A stretch of 64,000 nucleotides of DNA from Lachnospiraceae bacterium UBA4260 (GCA_002395235.1 DGWK01000001.1:50368-114367), one strand, 5' to 3'. Positions 1 through 10,168 are shown, counted from the stretch's first letter. Program-made: numbers and translations. Notes: generated from the sequence alone by a model not told the origin.

Positions 1-170
1 CAGAGCCGGTTACGCCTCCGGCAGATACCGGAGGAGATAGCGGCGGAAGTTCAGAGCCGGTTACACCTCCGGCAGACACCGGCGGAGAAAGCGGCGGCAG
101 TTCTGAGCCGGTTACACCGCCTCAGGCAGAGACCGGCGGAGAAGCCAATGCGCCGGCTCCGGAGGGATAA
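1..170 (+). CDS. C-terminal end of a Pro/Gly/Thr/Ser-rich repeat protein (partial)
   Basis: An open frame runs from the left edge to a TAA at 168-170. The visible 55 residues are a tandem repeat of a 17-residue unit, EPVTPPADTGGDSGGSS, with Asp/Glu variation, ending EANAPAPEG. The DNA unit is 51 bases (3-53, 54-104, then a diverged copy). Such tails are usual in linkers or stalks of exported or wall-associated proteins, but no domain that would show a function is inside the window. The start and the main part of the gene lie upstream. Confidence 0.7.
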   Translation, partial: EPVTPPADTGGDSGGSSEPVTPPADTGGESGGSSEPVTPPQAETGGEANAPAPEG

Positions 171-250
171 ACAGGATCAGTCTGCACAGCAGAATTCCGG
201 ACAGGAATATTTTGGCATTTGAACAGGTATTAAACGGCAGATAACAGACA

Positions 251-293
251 GGGATGTGAAGGAAAGGGCTTTAAACCGATTCTTTCACATCCC
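251..293 (+). terminator. Probable terminator hairpin after the repeat protein
   Basis: The arms GGGATGTGAAGGAA (251-264) and TTCTTTCACATCCC (280-293) pair over 14 bases with one mismatch. The loop is about 15 bases. A short pyrimidine-rich stretch follows rather than a clean T run, so termination may be weak. Confidence 0.5.
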
Positions 294-310
294 TCTATTT
301 CTGCTATAAT
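283..310 (+). promoter_or_regulatory. Candidate promoter for the ABC/FtsX genes
   Basis: A perfect TATAAT lies at 305-310, with a weak TTTCAC at 283-288 and 16 bases between them. The -35 overlaps the right arm of the preceding hairpin. The 78 bases between the -10 and the ATPase start hold no other clear signal. Confidence 0.4.
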
Positions 311-388
311 AGGTAAGAGACTACTTACTTTGTATAGAAAGAAGCTTATATTTATAGAAAAAAGAGAAAGCGGATAAACGCGCAGATT

Positions 389-1096
389 ATGAATAAACCG
401 TTTATACTATTCGAAAATGTCGAGAAGGTCTATCATATGGGAGAGGTGGAGATCAAGGCCGTGGGCGGCGCGAATTTCTCCATCGATAAGGGAGATTTTA
501 CGGTCATAGTGGGCCCCAGCGGCGCCGGAAAGACCACGATCCTCAATATGCTCGGCGGAATGGACAACTGCACGAGCGGCAGGATCTTCGTGGATGACAG
601 GGAAGTGAGCGGCAGCTCGGCGCGCGCCCTCACGCAGTACCGCCGCTATGACATCGGATTTGTCTTTCAGTTCTACAATCTGGTGCAGAACCTTACGGCT
701 CTGGAAAATGTGGAACTGGCGTCCCAGATCTGCCGCGACCCGCTGGATGCGCGGACAGTGATGCGGGAAGTGGGACTGGAGGAGAGAATGAACAATTTCC
801 CCTCCCAGCTCTCCGGCGGAGAACAGCAGCGCGTAGCGATCGCCAGGGCGCTGGCCAAGAATCCCAAGCTTCTTCTGTGCGATGAGCCGACCGGCGCGCT
901 CGACTATGTGACCGGCAAGCAGATTCTGGCGCTTCTTCAGAAGACATGCCGCGACAGGGGAATGACCGTCATCGTGATCACGCACAATCTCGCCCTCACG
1001 CCTATGGCGGATAAGGTGATTCATATTCGAAACGGCAAAGTAGAGAAGACGGAAATTAATGACAGGCCGCTTCCGGTGGAGAAGATCGAGTGGTGA
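389..1096 (+). CDS. ABC transporter ATP-binding protein, LolD/MacB type
   Basis: A 235-residue ATPase of the MacB/LolD family, which powers FtsX-type permeases by mechanotransmission rather than ordinary transport. Visible motifs are Walker A GPSGAGKT near residue 43, signature LSGGEQQR, Walker B LLLCDEPTGALD and the H-loop ITHN. The gene is followed after 18 bases by an FtsX-fold permease, so the two surely form one complex. The ribosome site is weak (a purine stretch before 389), but the start fits family length and the MacB-like N terminus. The substrate cannot be read from sequence; antibiotic-peptide resistance or lipoprotein handling are the usual roles. Confidence 0.93.
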   Translation: MNKPFILFENVEKVYHMGEVEIKAVGGANFSIDKGDFTVIVGPSGAGKTTILNMLGGMDNCTSGRIFVDDREVSGSSARALTQYRRYDIGFVFQFYNLVQNLTALENVELASQICRDPLDARTVMREVGLEERMNNFPSQLSGGEQQRVAIARALAKNPKLLLCDEPTGALDYVTGKQILALLQKTCRDRGMTVIVITHNLALTPMADKVIHIRNGKVEKTEINDRPLPVEKIEW

Positions 1097-1114
1097 GCAG
1101 AAAGCGACACAGGA

Positions 1115-3688
1115 ATGGGAATACATAACCACTTATTGACCGATGCAGTCAGAGAGATCCTGCATACCAGAAAAAAATTCATTTCGCTCCTCATAATGAA
1201 TTTCCTGGCAGTCGGCTTTCTTGCCGGCCTTCGCATGACGGCGCCGGACATGAAGCATTCTCTGGACGTCTATTACGATGAACAGAACCTGATGGATGTC
1301 AGGATCCTTTCCACGCTGGGGATGACGCAGGACGATATCGATGCCCTGAAGGATTATGCCGGCGGAGCGGGGCTGCCCGCGATCACGGACGCGGAAGGCA
1401 GCAAATATCTGGACGCACTGGTCGGCGAAGATACGGTGACCGTTTTTTCGATGCCCGACAGGATCAATAAACTGAGGATCAAGCAGGGAAGAGAACCGCA
1501 GAGCAGCAGTGAGTGCGTTGTGGAACAGCTCCTTGCCGACAAATTGGAAATAGCGGTCGGCGATACGATCACGATCAACACGGAAGACGCGGACAAACTC
1601 ACGACGGAAGCGAGCGCGCTTTCCGAGCACACCTTTACGGTCTGCGGCATTGGAATCAGCCCTATGTATATCTCAAAGACAAGGGGAAATTCCAGCATCG
1701 GGACCGGGACTGTCACCGCGTGGGTCAGTTTACCGGAAGAAGTCTTCACACAGGACTACTATACCGCGGCCTATCTGACGACCGATGAACTGGACGCCTT
1801 GGAATGTTATATGGATCCGGCGTACAGGGACAAGGTCGATTCCTTGCGGGAGGCTCTGGAGCCTCTGGGCAAAGAGAGATCGATCCTGCGGCGGGAGCAG
1901 CTCATCAAGGAGACCACCATCACGGATATGATGGCCATGATCCTGAGTTCCGGACTGGAGTCCGTGCAGGTTGAGAATGGCAAGTGGTATATTCTGGGCC
2001 GCAATACCCTGGAGAGCTACGAAGAATTCTCCATGGATTCCGACCGAATGAGCAGTCTGGCAGATGTATTTCCCATGATCTTCTTCCTTGTGGCGGCCCT
2101 GAGCTCACTGACGACCATGACAAGAATGGTGGAGGACCACCGCACGGAGATCGGCTGTATGAAAGCCATGGGCTTTTCCGCCCGAGATGTCAGCATCAAA
2201 TACATCGGCTACGCGGCGGCTTCGAGCCTTACAGGCGGGCTGACCGGGTGGGCGTTCGGAATTCTTGCCATCCCCGGGATCATTTATTACGAGTGGGGGC
2301 TTGAGTACCTGCTTCCGCCCATCAAATACATGGTCTCTGTTCCGGTCCTCGCCTATTCGGTGGGACTGGCGGTTCTGGCCACGGCAGGGTCCGCGGCGGC
2401 GGCCTGCATATCTACGCTGACTGCGTTGGCGGCTTCGCTCATGCGCCCGAGGGCGCCAAAGCCCGGCAAGAGAGTCCTTCTTGAGAGAATCCCGGCCATA
2501 TGGTCCCGGCTCTCCTTCATACAGAAAGTCAGCGTGCGCAACCTGTTTCGCTATAAGCGACGATTCTGGATGACGGTGGCCGGCATCGGAGGCTGTACGG
2601 CGCTCGTCGTCACGGCGCTGGGACTCAGAGACTCTATTTTCGATATTTTGGCGTGGCAGTTTGACGAGATCACCTGCTACGACGCGGCGCTGGGCATATC
2701 CGAGGAGATCGGCGCGGCGGACAAGACGGACCTCAGAGAAGAACTGGAGAACGATCCCGCGATCCTCGCCTGGCAGGAATGCAATGAGTCCTGGATGGAA
2801 TTTGAGACCGAAGCGGGGAAAGTCTCCAACGTAACCGTGATCTGCGCGGATGACCTGCACAGCCTCGACGGGTTTATTAATCTGCGCCACAGGGAGCAGG
2901 GCGGCGGCATCAGTGCAAAATACAGAGAGCTCTTTGCGTCCCCGCTTAATATGGAGCCGGATGGGATCATCATCGATGAGAAGATGGCCGAGATCCTGGA
3001 TGTGAATGTTGGCAGTGAAGTGACGCTCAGAAACGCGGACGAAGAGGAATTTACCGGCGTTGTGTCGGATATTACAGAAAATTACGTCAATCATTATGCA
3101 TACATGACCAGAAAATGCATGAAGAGCATGAAGGGGGACTGGCCCCTGCATAACACCATTCTTCTGCGGCTCACTGATGACGCGCAGGAAGAAGAAGTCG
3201 CCAGAAAGCTGATTGCCATGGAGGGCGTGGTCTCCTATAATCGGATCGACCAGATGCGGACGAGGTTTGAGAACAGTATTCGGAGCATCAACGCGATCAT
3301 AGTGATCATTATCGCGGCGGCGGCGCTGCTTGCGTTTCTGGTCCTGTTCAATCTCACCAATATCAATGTCACGGAGAGAATCCGAGAGCTGGCAACGCTA
3401 AAAGTTCTGGGCTTTTATGATGGGGAGACGGCTTCCTATGTCTACAGAGAAAACGGTTTCCTTACCCTGATCGGAGCGGCGGCCGGGCTGTTTATGGGAA
3501 AATGGCTGCACAGCTGGCTGGTACGGACCATTGAAGTGGACTATCTGATGTTCGGAAGAAGCGTACATCCGAGGAGTTTTGTCATAGCGGCAGTTCTCAC
3601 ATTTCTGTTCTCGCTGTCCGTGAATTTCTTCTCCTTCTTCACGATCAAGGAGATCAATATGATCGAATCGCTCAAGTCGGTTGAGTGA
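1115..3688 (+). CDS. FtsX-like permease, two FtsX domains
   Basis: An 857-residue membrane protein. It has an N-terminal membrane segment at about residues 25-45, a large extracellular region, an FtsX domain with three segments at about 320-440, a second extracellular region from about 495, and a second FtsX domain at about 735-850. This is the long duplicated FtsX layout paired with a LolD-type ATPase in Bacillota. It follows the ATPase by 18 bases and precedes a small lipoprotein, which may be an accessory factor. Only AGGA directly before the ATG is seen as a ribosome site, so translation may be coupled to the upstream gene. Confidence 0.9.
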   Translation: MGIHNHLLTDAVREILHTRKKFISLLIMNFLAVGFLAGLRMTAPDMKHSLDVYYDEQNLMDVRILSTLGMTQDDIDALKDYAGGAGLPAITDAEGSKYLDALVGEDTVTVFSMPDRINKLRIKQGREPQSSSECVVEQLLADKLEIAVGDTITINTEDADKLTTEASALSEHTFTVCGIGISPMYISKTRGNSSIGTGTVTAWVSLPEEVFTQDYYTAAYLTTDELDALECYMDPAYRDKVDSLREALEPLGKERSILRREQLIKETTITDMMAMILSSGLESVQVENGKWYILGRNTLESYEEFSMDSDRMSSLADVFPMIFFLVAALSSLTTMTRMVEDHRTEIGCMKAMGFSARDVSIKYIGYAAASSLTGGLTGWAFGILAIPGIIYYEWGLEYLLPPIKYMVSVPVLAYSVGLAVLATAGSAAAACISTLTALAASLMRPRAPKPGKRVLLERIPAIWSRLSFIQKVSVRNLFRYKRRFWMTVAGIGGCTALVVTALGLRDSIFDILAWQFDEITCYDAALGISEEIGAADKTDLREELENDPAILAWQECNESWMEFETEAGKVSNVTVICADDLHSLDGFINLRHREQGGGISAKYRELFASPLNMEPDGIIIDEKMAEILDVNVGSEVTLRNADEEEFTGVVSDITENYVNHYAYMTRKCMKSMKGDWPLHNTILLRLTDDAQEEEVARKLIAMEGVVSYNRIDQMRTRFENSIRSINAIIVIIIAAAALLAFLVLFNLTNINVTERIRELATLKVLGFYDGETASYVYRENGFLTLIGAAAGLFMGKWLHSWLVRTIEVDYLMFGRSVHPRSFVIAAVLTFLFSLSVNFFSFFTIKEINMIESLKSVE

Positions 3689-3739
3689 TCGACCGGAAAA
3701 ATGTTTACGAACAGTGACAGCCAAAGGGAAAACGACTAT

Positions 3740-4069
3740 ATGAAGAGAAGAAAAGGAAGAATCATACTGGGCACGACAGCGGTCGCGGCGGCGCTGACGC
3801 TGGGGGGATGCGCGGGAAGCACAAATCCTTCGGCGGAAGCGGGCAGCAGTACGGCGGTGACGGCGCAGCAGGGCACGGAAAATACCGCAGATACGGCGCA
3901 GTCGAGCACAGAAAACACCGCAGATCCGGCGCAGGCGCAGCAGGGTGCGACGACAGAAAGCAGCGCGGAGGCGTCATCGGCCGGAGCGGGGAATACGATC
4001 GGGGACTTTGAGGTCTTTGATCCGATCGACAATATTAACGAAGTGGTCTACGGACCGCCGCAGGACTGA
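3740..4069 (+). CDS. Small Ala/Thr/Gln-rich lipoprotein
   Basis: 109 residues from the ATG at 3740. A start 39 bases further upstream is open, but only 3740 puts MKRRKGR directly before the hydrophobic stretch. A lipobox LGGC follows at about residues 20-23, so the mature protein is predicted to be lipid-anchored outside the membrane. The centre is low-complexity with near-repeats around TENTAD; the C terminus FEVFDPIDNINEVVYGPP looks like a short ordered tail. No family is recognised. It sits between the FtsX permease and an ABC exporter, so a role with one of them is possible but unproven. Confidence 0.75.
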   Translation: MKRRKGRIILGTTAVAAALTLGGCAGSTNPSAEAGSSTAVTAQQGTENTADTAQSSTENTADPAQAQQGATTESSAEASSAGAGNTIGDFEVFDPIDNINEVVYGPPQD

Positions 4070-4118
4070 AAAACGGGGTCGGAAAAAAGAAGTAGTTAAT
4101 AGCTAGAAAGGGACGAAG

Positions 4119-5864
4119 ATGTTAAGAACACTTTTTAAGTACATCGGTGAATTCAAGACGCCGGCTTTTCTCACGCCCATGTGCATGATCGGAGAGGTCA
4201 TCTGCGAGATGATCATCCCGGTGCTCATGGGACGGATCGTCGATGTCGGAATCGGCGGGTCCGATATGAATTACATCATCAGGACTGGCCTGGTAATGCT
4301 GTTCGTAGCCCTGATGGGCTTGTTCTTTGGCATAATGGGCGGCGTATTCGGCGCCAAGGCATCGGCCGGCTTTGCGAGAAATCTCCGAAAGGCCATGCAC
4401 GACAACATCCAGACATTCTCTTTTTCCAGTATTGACAAGTTCTCCTCTTCGAGCCTTGTGACAAGACTGACGACGGATGTCACCAATATTCAGAACGCCT
4501 TTCAGATGATCCTGAGAATGGCGATGAGAGCGCCTGCCTCTATGATCATCGCGATGATCATGTCTTTCATCATCAGTCCCAAGCTGGCCAGCATCTATCT
4601 GGCGGCTGTATTTCTGCTTGCCATTGTCATGTTCTTTATCATGCGCAGGGCGACAAAATATTTCCAGCAGGTCTTTAAAAGATACGACGATCTCAACAAC
4701 AGCGTACAGGAAAACGTCTCTTCCATCCGTGTGGTCAAGGCCTACGTGAGAGAAGAGTATGAGATCAACAAATTTCATAAGGCCGCAGAGAACATCTATG
4801 AGATGTTCATCAAAGCGGAGATGAACATCGCGGGCGTCTCGCCGATCATGATGACGGTTGTCTACGGCTGTATCCTGCTGATCAGCTGGTTCGGCGCCCA
4901 TCTCATCGTCGTCGACGAACTGCAGACGGGTCAGCTCATGAGCCTTCTGACCTACTGCATGAACATCCTGATGAGCCTTATGATGCTCTCCATGGTCTTT
5001 ATCATGATCACGATGTCCCAGGCAAGCGCCAGAAGAATCTCGGAAGTCATCGAGGAGAAGAGCAACCTGACAAATCCCGAGAATCCGATCATGGAAGTGC
5101 CGGACGGAAGCATTCAATTCGAGGACGTGGATTTCTCCTACAGGCCGGGCACCGGCGATCCCGTGCTCAAGGACGTCAACCTAGACATTAAGTCCGGAGA
5201 GAGCATCGGTATCATCGGCGGAACGGGCAGCGCGAAATCTTCGCTGGTCAACCTGATCAGCCGGCTCTACGACGTGACGCAGGGAAAGGTCATTGTCGGC
5301 GGATACGACGTGCGGGATTATGATCTGGATACGCTCCGTAATCAGGTCTCCGTGGTCCTTCAGAAAAACGTGCTGTTCAGCGGAACCATTCTGGACAACC
5401 TTCGCTGGGGAGATAAGAACGCGACGGAGGAAGAGTGCATAAAGGCCTGCCAGATGGCCTGCGCGGACGAGTTCATACAGAAAATGCCGGAGGGATACAA
5501 CACCTGGATCGAGCAGGGCGGAAGCAACGTCTCCGGCGGACAGAGGCAGAGACTGTGTATCGCCAGGGCGCTCCTCAAAAAGCCCAAAATATTGATTCTC
5601 GACGACAGTACAAGCGCAGTAGACACCGCGACGGACGCAAAGATCCGAAAAGCATTCCGGGAGGAGATCCCCGGAACGACCAAACTGATCATAGCGCAGA
5701 GAATTTCCAGCGTGAAGGACTGCGACCGGATCATAGTCATGGAAGACGGGCGGATCAACGGGTTCGGAACCCATGACGAACTTCTGGCAGATAACGATAT
5801 CTACAGGGAAGTTTATGAATCCCAGGTCGGAGGCGCCAGCGCTGACTTTGACAAGAAAGAATGA
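4119..5864 (+). CDS. ABC exporter half-transporter with degenerate catalytic site
   Basis: 581 residues: six-helix transmembrane domain (about 1-310) and a nucleotide-binding domain (about 330-575). The Walker A reads GGTGSAKSS, with Ala where Gly is usual. The residue after the Walker B aspartate is Asp rather than Glu (ILILDDSTSAVD), and the H-loop His is Gln (IIAQRISS). The signature VSGGQRQR is normal. This is the signature of the non-hydrolysing subunit of heterodimeric exporters such as TM287/288. The partner gene begins 27 bases downstream. Ribosome site AAAGGGA precedes the ATG. The substrate is unknown; drugs or peptides are typical. Confidence 0.93.
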   Translation: MLRTLFKYIGEFKTPAFLTPMCMIGEVICEMIIPVLMGRIVDVGIGGSDMNYIIRTGLVMLFVALMGLFFGIMGGVFGAKASAGFARNLRKAMHDNIQTFSFSSIDKFSSSSLVTRLTTDVTNIQNAFQMILRMAMRAPASMIIAMIMSFIISPKLASIYLAAVFLLAIVMFFIMRRATKYFQQVFKRYDDLNNSVQENVSSIRVVKAYVREEYEINKFHKAAENIYEMFIKAEMNIAGVSPIMMTVVYGCILLISWFGAHLIVVDELQTGQLMSLLTYCMNILMSLMMLSMVFIMITMSQASARRISEVIEEKSNLTNPENPIMEVPDGSIQFEDVDFSYRPGTGDPVLKDVNLDIKSGESIGIIGGTGSAKSSLVNLISRLYDVTQGKVIVGGYDVRDYDLDTLRNQVSVVLQKNVLFSGTILDNLRWGDKNATEEECIKACQMACADEFIQKMPEGYNTWIEQGGSNVSGGQRQRLCIARALLKKPKILILDDSTSAVDTATDAKIRKAFREEIPGTTKLIIAQRISSVKDCDRIIVMEDGRINGFGTHDELLADNDIYREVYESQVGGASADFDKKE

Positions 5865-5891
5865 GTCGTTTTCTCGGAGGAATACAGGAAT

Positions 5892-7835
5892 ATGGCGGAA
5901 GAAAGAAAACAGGAATTTAACGGACCGGGCGGACGGCGCATGGCGGGAAGGCCCAGGCCCAAGGTTGAAAACCCGGGCCTTCTTTTCAGAAGAATAATGA
6001 GCTATGTGTTCAAATATTACGGCGTCCATATGATCGTCGTCCTGGTCTGCATCGTTTTGTCGGTCTTTGCGAACGTGCAGGGAACTATGTTTACCAGAAC
6101 GCTGATCGACAATTATATCACGCCTATGATCGGCCAGCCGAACCCGGATTTCGGGCCGCTTCTGGGCGCCATGGCGAGAGTCGCCTGCTTCTACGGCGTC
6201 GGAATCGCGGCCGCATTTACGCAGCAGGTTGTCATGGCCCATGTCAATCAGGGCACGCTCAAGAGACTCAGGGAGGACCTCTTCGATCATATGCAGTCTC
6301 TCCCCATTAAATATTTTGACACGCATTCTCACGGCGACATCATGTCCGTCTACACGAACGATATCGACACGCTCCGACAGATGATCAGCCAGAGTATGCC
6401 GCAGCTGTTCAACAGCGCGATCACGATCGTCAGTATTCTGTCCATGATGCTGGTCCTGAGCGTACCGCTCACAATCCTGACCCTTGTCATGGTGGCTCTG
6501 ATGCTGTTCGTGACGATGCAGGTCACCAAGCGATCCGGCAGCAATTTCATCGCGCAGCAGAAAAATATCGGCAAACTGAACGGCTTTATCGAGGAGACGA
6601 TGACGGGACAGAAGGTCGTCAAAGTATTCTGCCACGAAGAGGAATCGATCAAGACCTTTGACCAGCTCAACGAAGAACTGTATCAGAGCGCCTATAAAGC
6701 CAACGCGTTCGCCAATATCATCGGGCCGGTCAACGCCCAGATGGGCAACGCCAACTATGTCGTCGTGGCGCTGGTGGGCGGACTTCTGGCGCTTAATTCA
6801 TACGCCGGATTTACGGTCGGCGCCCTGGCAAGTTTCCTCACTTTCAACAAGGGTTTCAGCATGCCGATCAACCAGGTGAGCATGCAGTTCAACAGTATTA
6901 TCATGGCGCTGGCAGGCGCGGAGCGTGTCTTCAAGCTCCTGGATGAAAAGCCGGAGACGGACGAAGGCTACGTCATGCTTGTCAACTGCGAGTACGATGA
7001 GAACGGCAACATTGTCGAGACGGAAAAGCACACCGGACAGTGGGCATGGAAGCACTATCACAAGCAGTCCGACCACAGCACGACTTATCAGAAGCTGGAA
7101 GGCGATGTGACCTTCAATCATGTCGATTTCGGCTACCGGGATGACAAGATGGTCCTGCATGACATTGTGATCCACGCTAAGCCGGGCGAGAAGGTCGCCC
7201 TGGTCGGCTCGACAGGCGCGGGCAAGACTACGATCACGAACCTGATCAACCGCTTCTACGATATTCAGGACGGCAAGATCCGGTACGACAATATCAACAT
7301 CAACAAGATCAAGAAGGCTGACCTGCGGCGCTCCCTGGGAATTGTTCTGCAGGATACGCATTTGTTCACGGGCACTGTCAGGGATAATATCCGCTACGGA
7401 AAGCTGGACGCGACGGAGGAAGAGATCGTGGCGGCGGCCAAACTTGCCAATGCGGACGGCTTTATCAGAAGGCTTCCGCAGGGATATGACACCATGCTCA
7501 AGGGAGACGGAGCCAATCTGTCCCAGGGACAGAGGCAGCTTCTGGCCATTGCCAGGGCGGCGATCGCCGATCCGCCTGTACTGATCCTGGACGAGGCGAC
7601 GAGCTCCATTGATACCAGAACGGAGAAGATCGTACAGGATGGCATGGACAAACTCATGAAGGGCAGGACGACGTTTGTGATCGCCCACAGGCTCTCCACG
7701 ATCAAGAACAGCGACACGATCCTTGTTCTGGAGCAGGGCCGCATTGTGGAGAGAGGAAATCACGAGCAGCTTCTGGAGCAGAAAGGGCGCTACTATCAGC
7801 TGTACACAGGGAAGAGCGACGCGCTCACCGCATAA
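5892..7835 (+). CDS. ABC exporter half-transporter, catalytically competent partner
   Basis: 647 residues with a short charged N-terminal extension, a six-helix transmembrane domain and a canonical ATPase: Walker A GSTGAGKT, Walker B ILDEATSSID and H-loop VIAHRLST. The signature is LSQGQRQ, where LSGGQ is usual. In the dimer this altered signature faces the degenerate Walker motifs of the upstream subunit, so the deviations concentrate in one site and leave the other intact. A roughly 45-residue insertion rich in His, Tyr and charged residues precedes the ATPase domain. GGAGG lies 11 bases before the ATG. Confidence 0.93.
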   Translation: MAEERKQEFNGPGGRRMAGRPRPKVENPGLLFRRIMSYVFKYYGVHMIVVLVCIVLSVFANVQGTMFTRTLIDNYITPMIGQPNPDFGPLLGAMARVACFYGVGIAAAFTQQVVMAHVNQGTLKRLREDLFDHMQSLPIKYFDTHSHGDIMSVYTNDIDTLRQMISQSMPQLFNSAITIVSILSMMLVLSVPLTILTLVMVALMLFVTMQVTKRSGSNFIAQQKNIGKLNGFIEETMTGQKVVKVFCHEEESIKTFDQLNEELYQSAYKANAFANIIGPVNAQMGNANYVVVALVGGLLALNSYAGFTVGALASFLTFNKGFSMPINQVSMQFNSIIMALAGAERVFKLLDEKPETDEGYVMLVNCEYDENGNIVETEKHTGQWAWKHYHKQSDHSTTYQKLEGDVTFNHVDFGYRDDKMVLHDIVIHAKPGEKVALVGSTGAGKTTITNLINRFYDIQDGKIRYDNININKIKKADLRRSLGIVLQDTHLFTGTVRDNIRYGKLDATEEEIVAAAKLANADGFIRRLPQGYDTMLKGDGANLSQGQRQLLAIARAAIADPPVLILDEATSSIDTRTEKIVQDGMDKLMKGRTTFVIAHRLSTIKNSDTILVLEQGRIVERGNHEQLLEQKGRYYQLYTGKSDALTA

Positions 7836-7868
7836 CGGTGTTTTCTACGATCGGGACGGAGGACAGAA

Positions 7869-10061
7869 ATGAACAGAAAATACAATAAGATACTGGCTAT
7901 ACTGCTTGTCACGGCGATGGCACTTAACATCGCAGGCTGCAGGACACAGGGCGGGCCGCAGACGGCGGGCACGCAGGAGAGCGCGCAGGCGAGCACGCAG
8001 ACAGGCACCGGAGAAGAGGGAACTCAGCCGGACGATTCCCAAGTCCCCGGAGATGATATTCCCGGAGAATCGGACAGCAGTCTGTACGCGGTAGAGCCGG
8101 CTTCCTGGATGAATTCCGATGTCCAGGAGTGGGTTCGCGAATCCGAGCCGCCCAGGCTGGTCGATGATTTTCATCATTACGTGAACAGGACCTGGATGCT
8201 GAATACCAAAATCCCGGACGGTTACTCCAGCTATGACCCGATTACAGAGAGATCGCTGGAAGTGGACGCGCAGATTCTGGATATTCTCAAAAACCCTGAG
8301 AAGGAGACGGACCCGGATCTGATCCACGACCAGGAACTGGTTCAGAAGTACTACCGGATGTGGCTGGACTGGCAGACGCGGGACGAGCTGGGAATGAGCG
8401 CTCTGAAGGAACTGCTCGATCCTCTGATGAAGGCACAGACATTGGACGATCTCACGGCTTATCTGAGTATGCCCAGAACTGTGATCTCTGCTACGGAGCT
8501 GGCCCAGTGCGATACCTATATCGACTGGAACAACGCGGACTATTATGCGGTCTACGTAGAGCCCATCGACCTGATCTTCGGGGACTCCATGTACTATGAA
8601 TACATGGAGGAAAGTGACGCCATGGCAGAGCCCTATTATGACAGGGTAATTCGTCACATTCTGGTCGGTCTGGGATATTCGGACGACGAGGCGACGAAGA
8701 TTCTCAAGGGATGCTTTGCGTTTGAGAAAGATATCTCCAAATATATCATGACCACGGAGGAAGAGAACGAAAGGGATGCCGTCGTAAAGGAGAACAACCC
8801 CAGGACGCTGCAGCAGCTGGAGGCGGAGGCGGGCGATTTCCCCATCCGCAAGATTCTGGAGGCTTACGGGGCTGAGAATTCGAATGTCTATATTTTGACC
8901 CAGCCGGAGTGGCTAGGGGCCATGGACGTCCTCTACGAAGAGAGCTACATGGAGAATCTCAAAGATTACCTGATCTGCTACACGGTGCAGGATTACGCGA
9001 CCTTGCTCGACAGAGAGACTTTCGATCTCTACTATGAGGTGATCAACGGGATCAGCGGCGCGGTCGGAACCAAGTCGGACGAGAAATTTGCGGCGGACGC
9101 CGTGGACCAGTTCCTGCCTTCTCAGCTCGGCAGACTCTACTCCGATAAATATGTGACGGACGAGACCAAAGAAGAAGTCACAGAGATCACGAGAGAGATT
9201 CTGGACGAGTACAAGGTGATGCTGGGCGAGGAGACTTTCCTCTCCGAGGAGACAAGGAAAGAGGCGGTCAATAAGCTCGACAATCTCTCGCTTCACATTG
9301 CCAAGCCCGACAAGTGGGAAGACTACAGCGGCCTCGATTTTAAGGGACTTGAGGAGGGCGGCAACCTGATTTCCGCCCAGGACCAGGTGGGTGCCTTCTG
9401 GGTCAAAAAAATGCAGGAGCAGGTCAACCAGAAAGTTGACCGCGACCTGTGGACCTCCAAGACACAGCAGGTCAACGCCTTCTATTCGCCGGTCCAGAAC
9501 ACGATCACGATCTGCAGCGGAATTCTCGGCGGAAGCCTGTACAATCCCGACATGAGCAGGGAGGAGCTGTTCGCCAATGTCGGCGACACGCTCGCGCATG
9601 AGATCTCGCACGCTTTTGACACAACCGGAAGTCAGTTCGATGAAAAAGGCAACCTCAGAAACTGGTGGACGGAGCAGGACCAGGCGTCGTTCACGAAGCG
9701 CGCGGACAAACTGGCGGCTTACTATGACAACATCGAGCCCTTCCAGGATGTCTTCTGTGTTGGCAGCCAGATCGAAGGAGAGGCCATCGCGGACCTCGTA
9801 GCGATCAAAATATTGCTTCGCATCGCGGCCAAGGACCCGAATTTCGATTATGACAAGTTCTTCAGGGCTTATTCGGAGACGTGGCGGACGATCACGACCG
9901 CGAAAAGCGAGTACTACGCGCTCTCGCAGGATTCGCACCCGCTGCCTTACCTGAGGGTCAACGCTGTGGTGCAGCAGTTTGACGAATTCTATAAAACCTA
10001 TGGCGTGAAAGAGGGCGACGGCATGTACCTGGCGCCGGAGGACAGGCTGGAGGTCTGGTAA
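7869..10061 (+). CDS. M13 family zinc metallopeptidase, lipoprotein
   Basis: 730 residues. A signal peptide ends in a lipobox (NIAGC, Cys at about residue 24) and is followed by a Gln/Thr/Gly-rich linker, so the enzyme is predicted to be anchored on the outer face of the membrane. The neprilysin-type zinc site is clear: HEISHAFD (HExxH), and EGEAIAD carrying the third ligand Glu and the supporting Asp. The protein ends in VW, as is typical of the M13 family. It starts 33 bases after the ABC exporter and may be transcribed with it. Peptide substrates are not predictable. Confidence 0.92.
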   Translation: MNRKYNKILAILLVTAMALNIAGCRTQGGPQTAGTQESAQASTQTGTGEEGTQPDDSQVPGDDIPGESDSSLYAVEPASWMNSDVQEWVRESEPPRLVDDFHHYVNRTWMLNTKIPDGYSSYDPITERSLEVDAQILDILKNPEKETDPDLIHDQELVQKYYRMWLDWQTRDELGMSALKELLDPLMKAQTLDDLTAYLSMPRTVISATELAQCDTYIDWNNADYYAVYVEPIDLIFGDSMYYEYMEESDAMAEPYYDRVIRHILVGLGYSDDEATKILKGCFAFEKDISKYIMTTEEENERDAVVKENNPRTLQQLEAEAGDFPIRKILEAYGAENSNVYILTQPEWLGAMDVLYEESYMENLKDYLICYTVQDYATLLDRETFDLYYEVINGISGAVGTKSDEKFAADAVDQFLPSQLGRLYSDKYVTDETKEEVTEITREILDEYKVMLGEETFLSEETRKEAVNKLDNLSLHIAKPDKWEDYSGLDFKGLEEGGNLISAQDQVGAFWVKKMQEQVNQKVDRDLWTSKTQQVNAFYSPVQNTITICSGILGGSLYNPDMSREELFANVGDTLAHEISHAFDTTGSQFDEKGNLRNWWTEQDQASFTKRADKLAAYYDNIEPFQDVFCVGSQIEGEAIADLVAIKILLRIAAKDPNFDYDKFFRAYSETWRTITTAKSEYYALSQDSHPLPYLRVNAVVQQFDEFYKTYGVKEGDGMYLAPEDRLEVW

Positions 10062-10130
10062 AGAGAAAAGGTTTGCGGTGCTTGCCGGGTTAGCATTAAG
10101 ACCTGGCCAAAATAGTATCTGATAAGGTGT

Positions 10131-10168
10131 GGCAGATGAGAATTCAGAATTTCATCTGCCGCTTTTTT
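10131..10168 (+). terminator. Strong intrinsic terminator after the M13 peptidase gene
   Basis: GGCAGATGAGAATTC (10131-10145) pairs with GAATTTCATCTGCC (10147-10160) with one mismatch and almost no loop. It is followed by GC and seven T. It closes the operon that ends with the peptidase and isolates the downstream hsp20 promoter. Confidence 0.9.
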
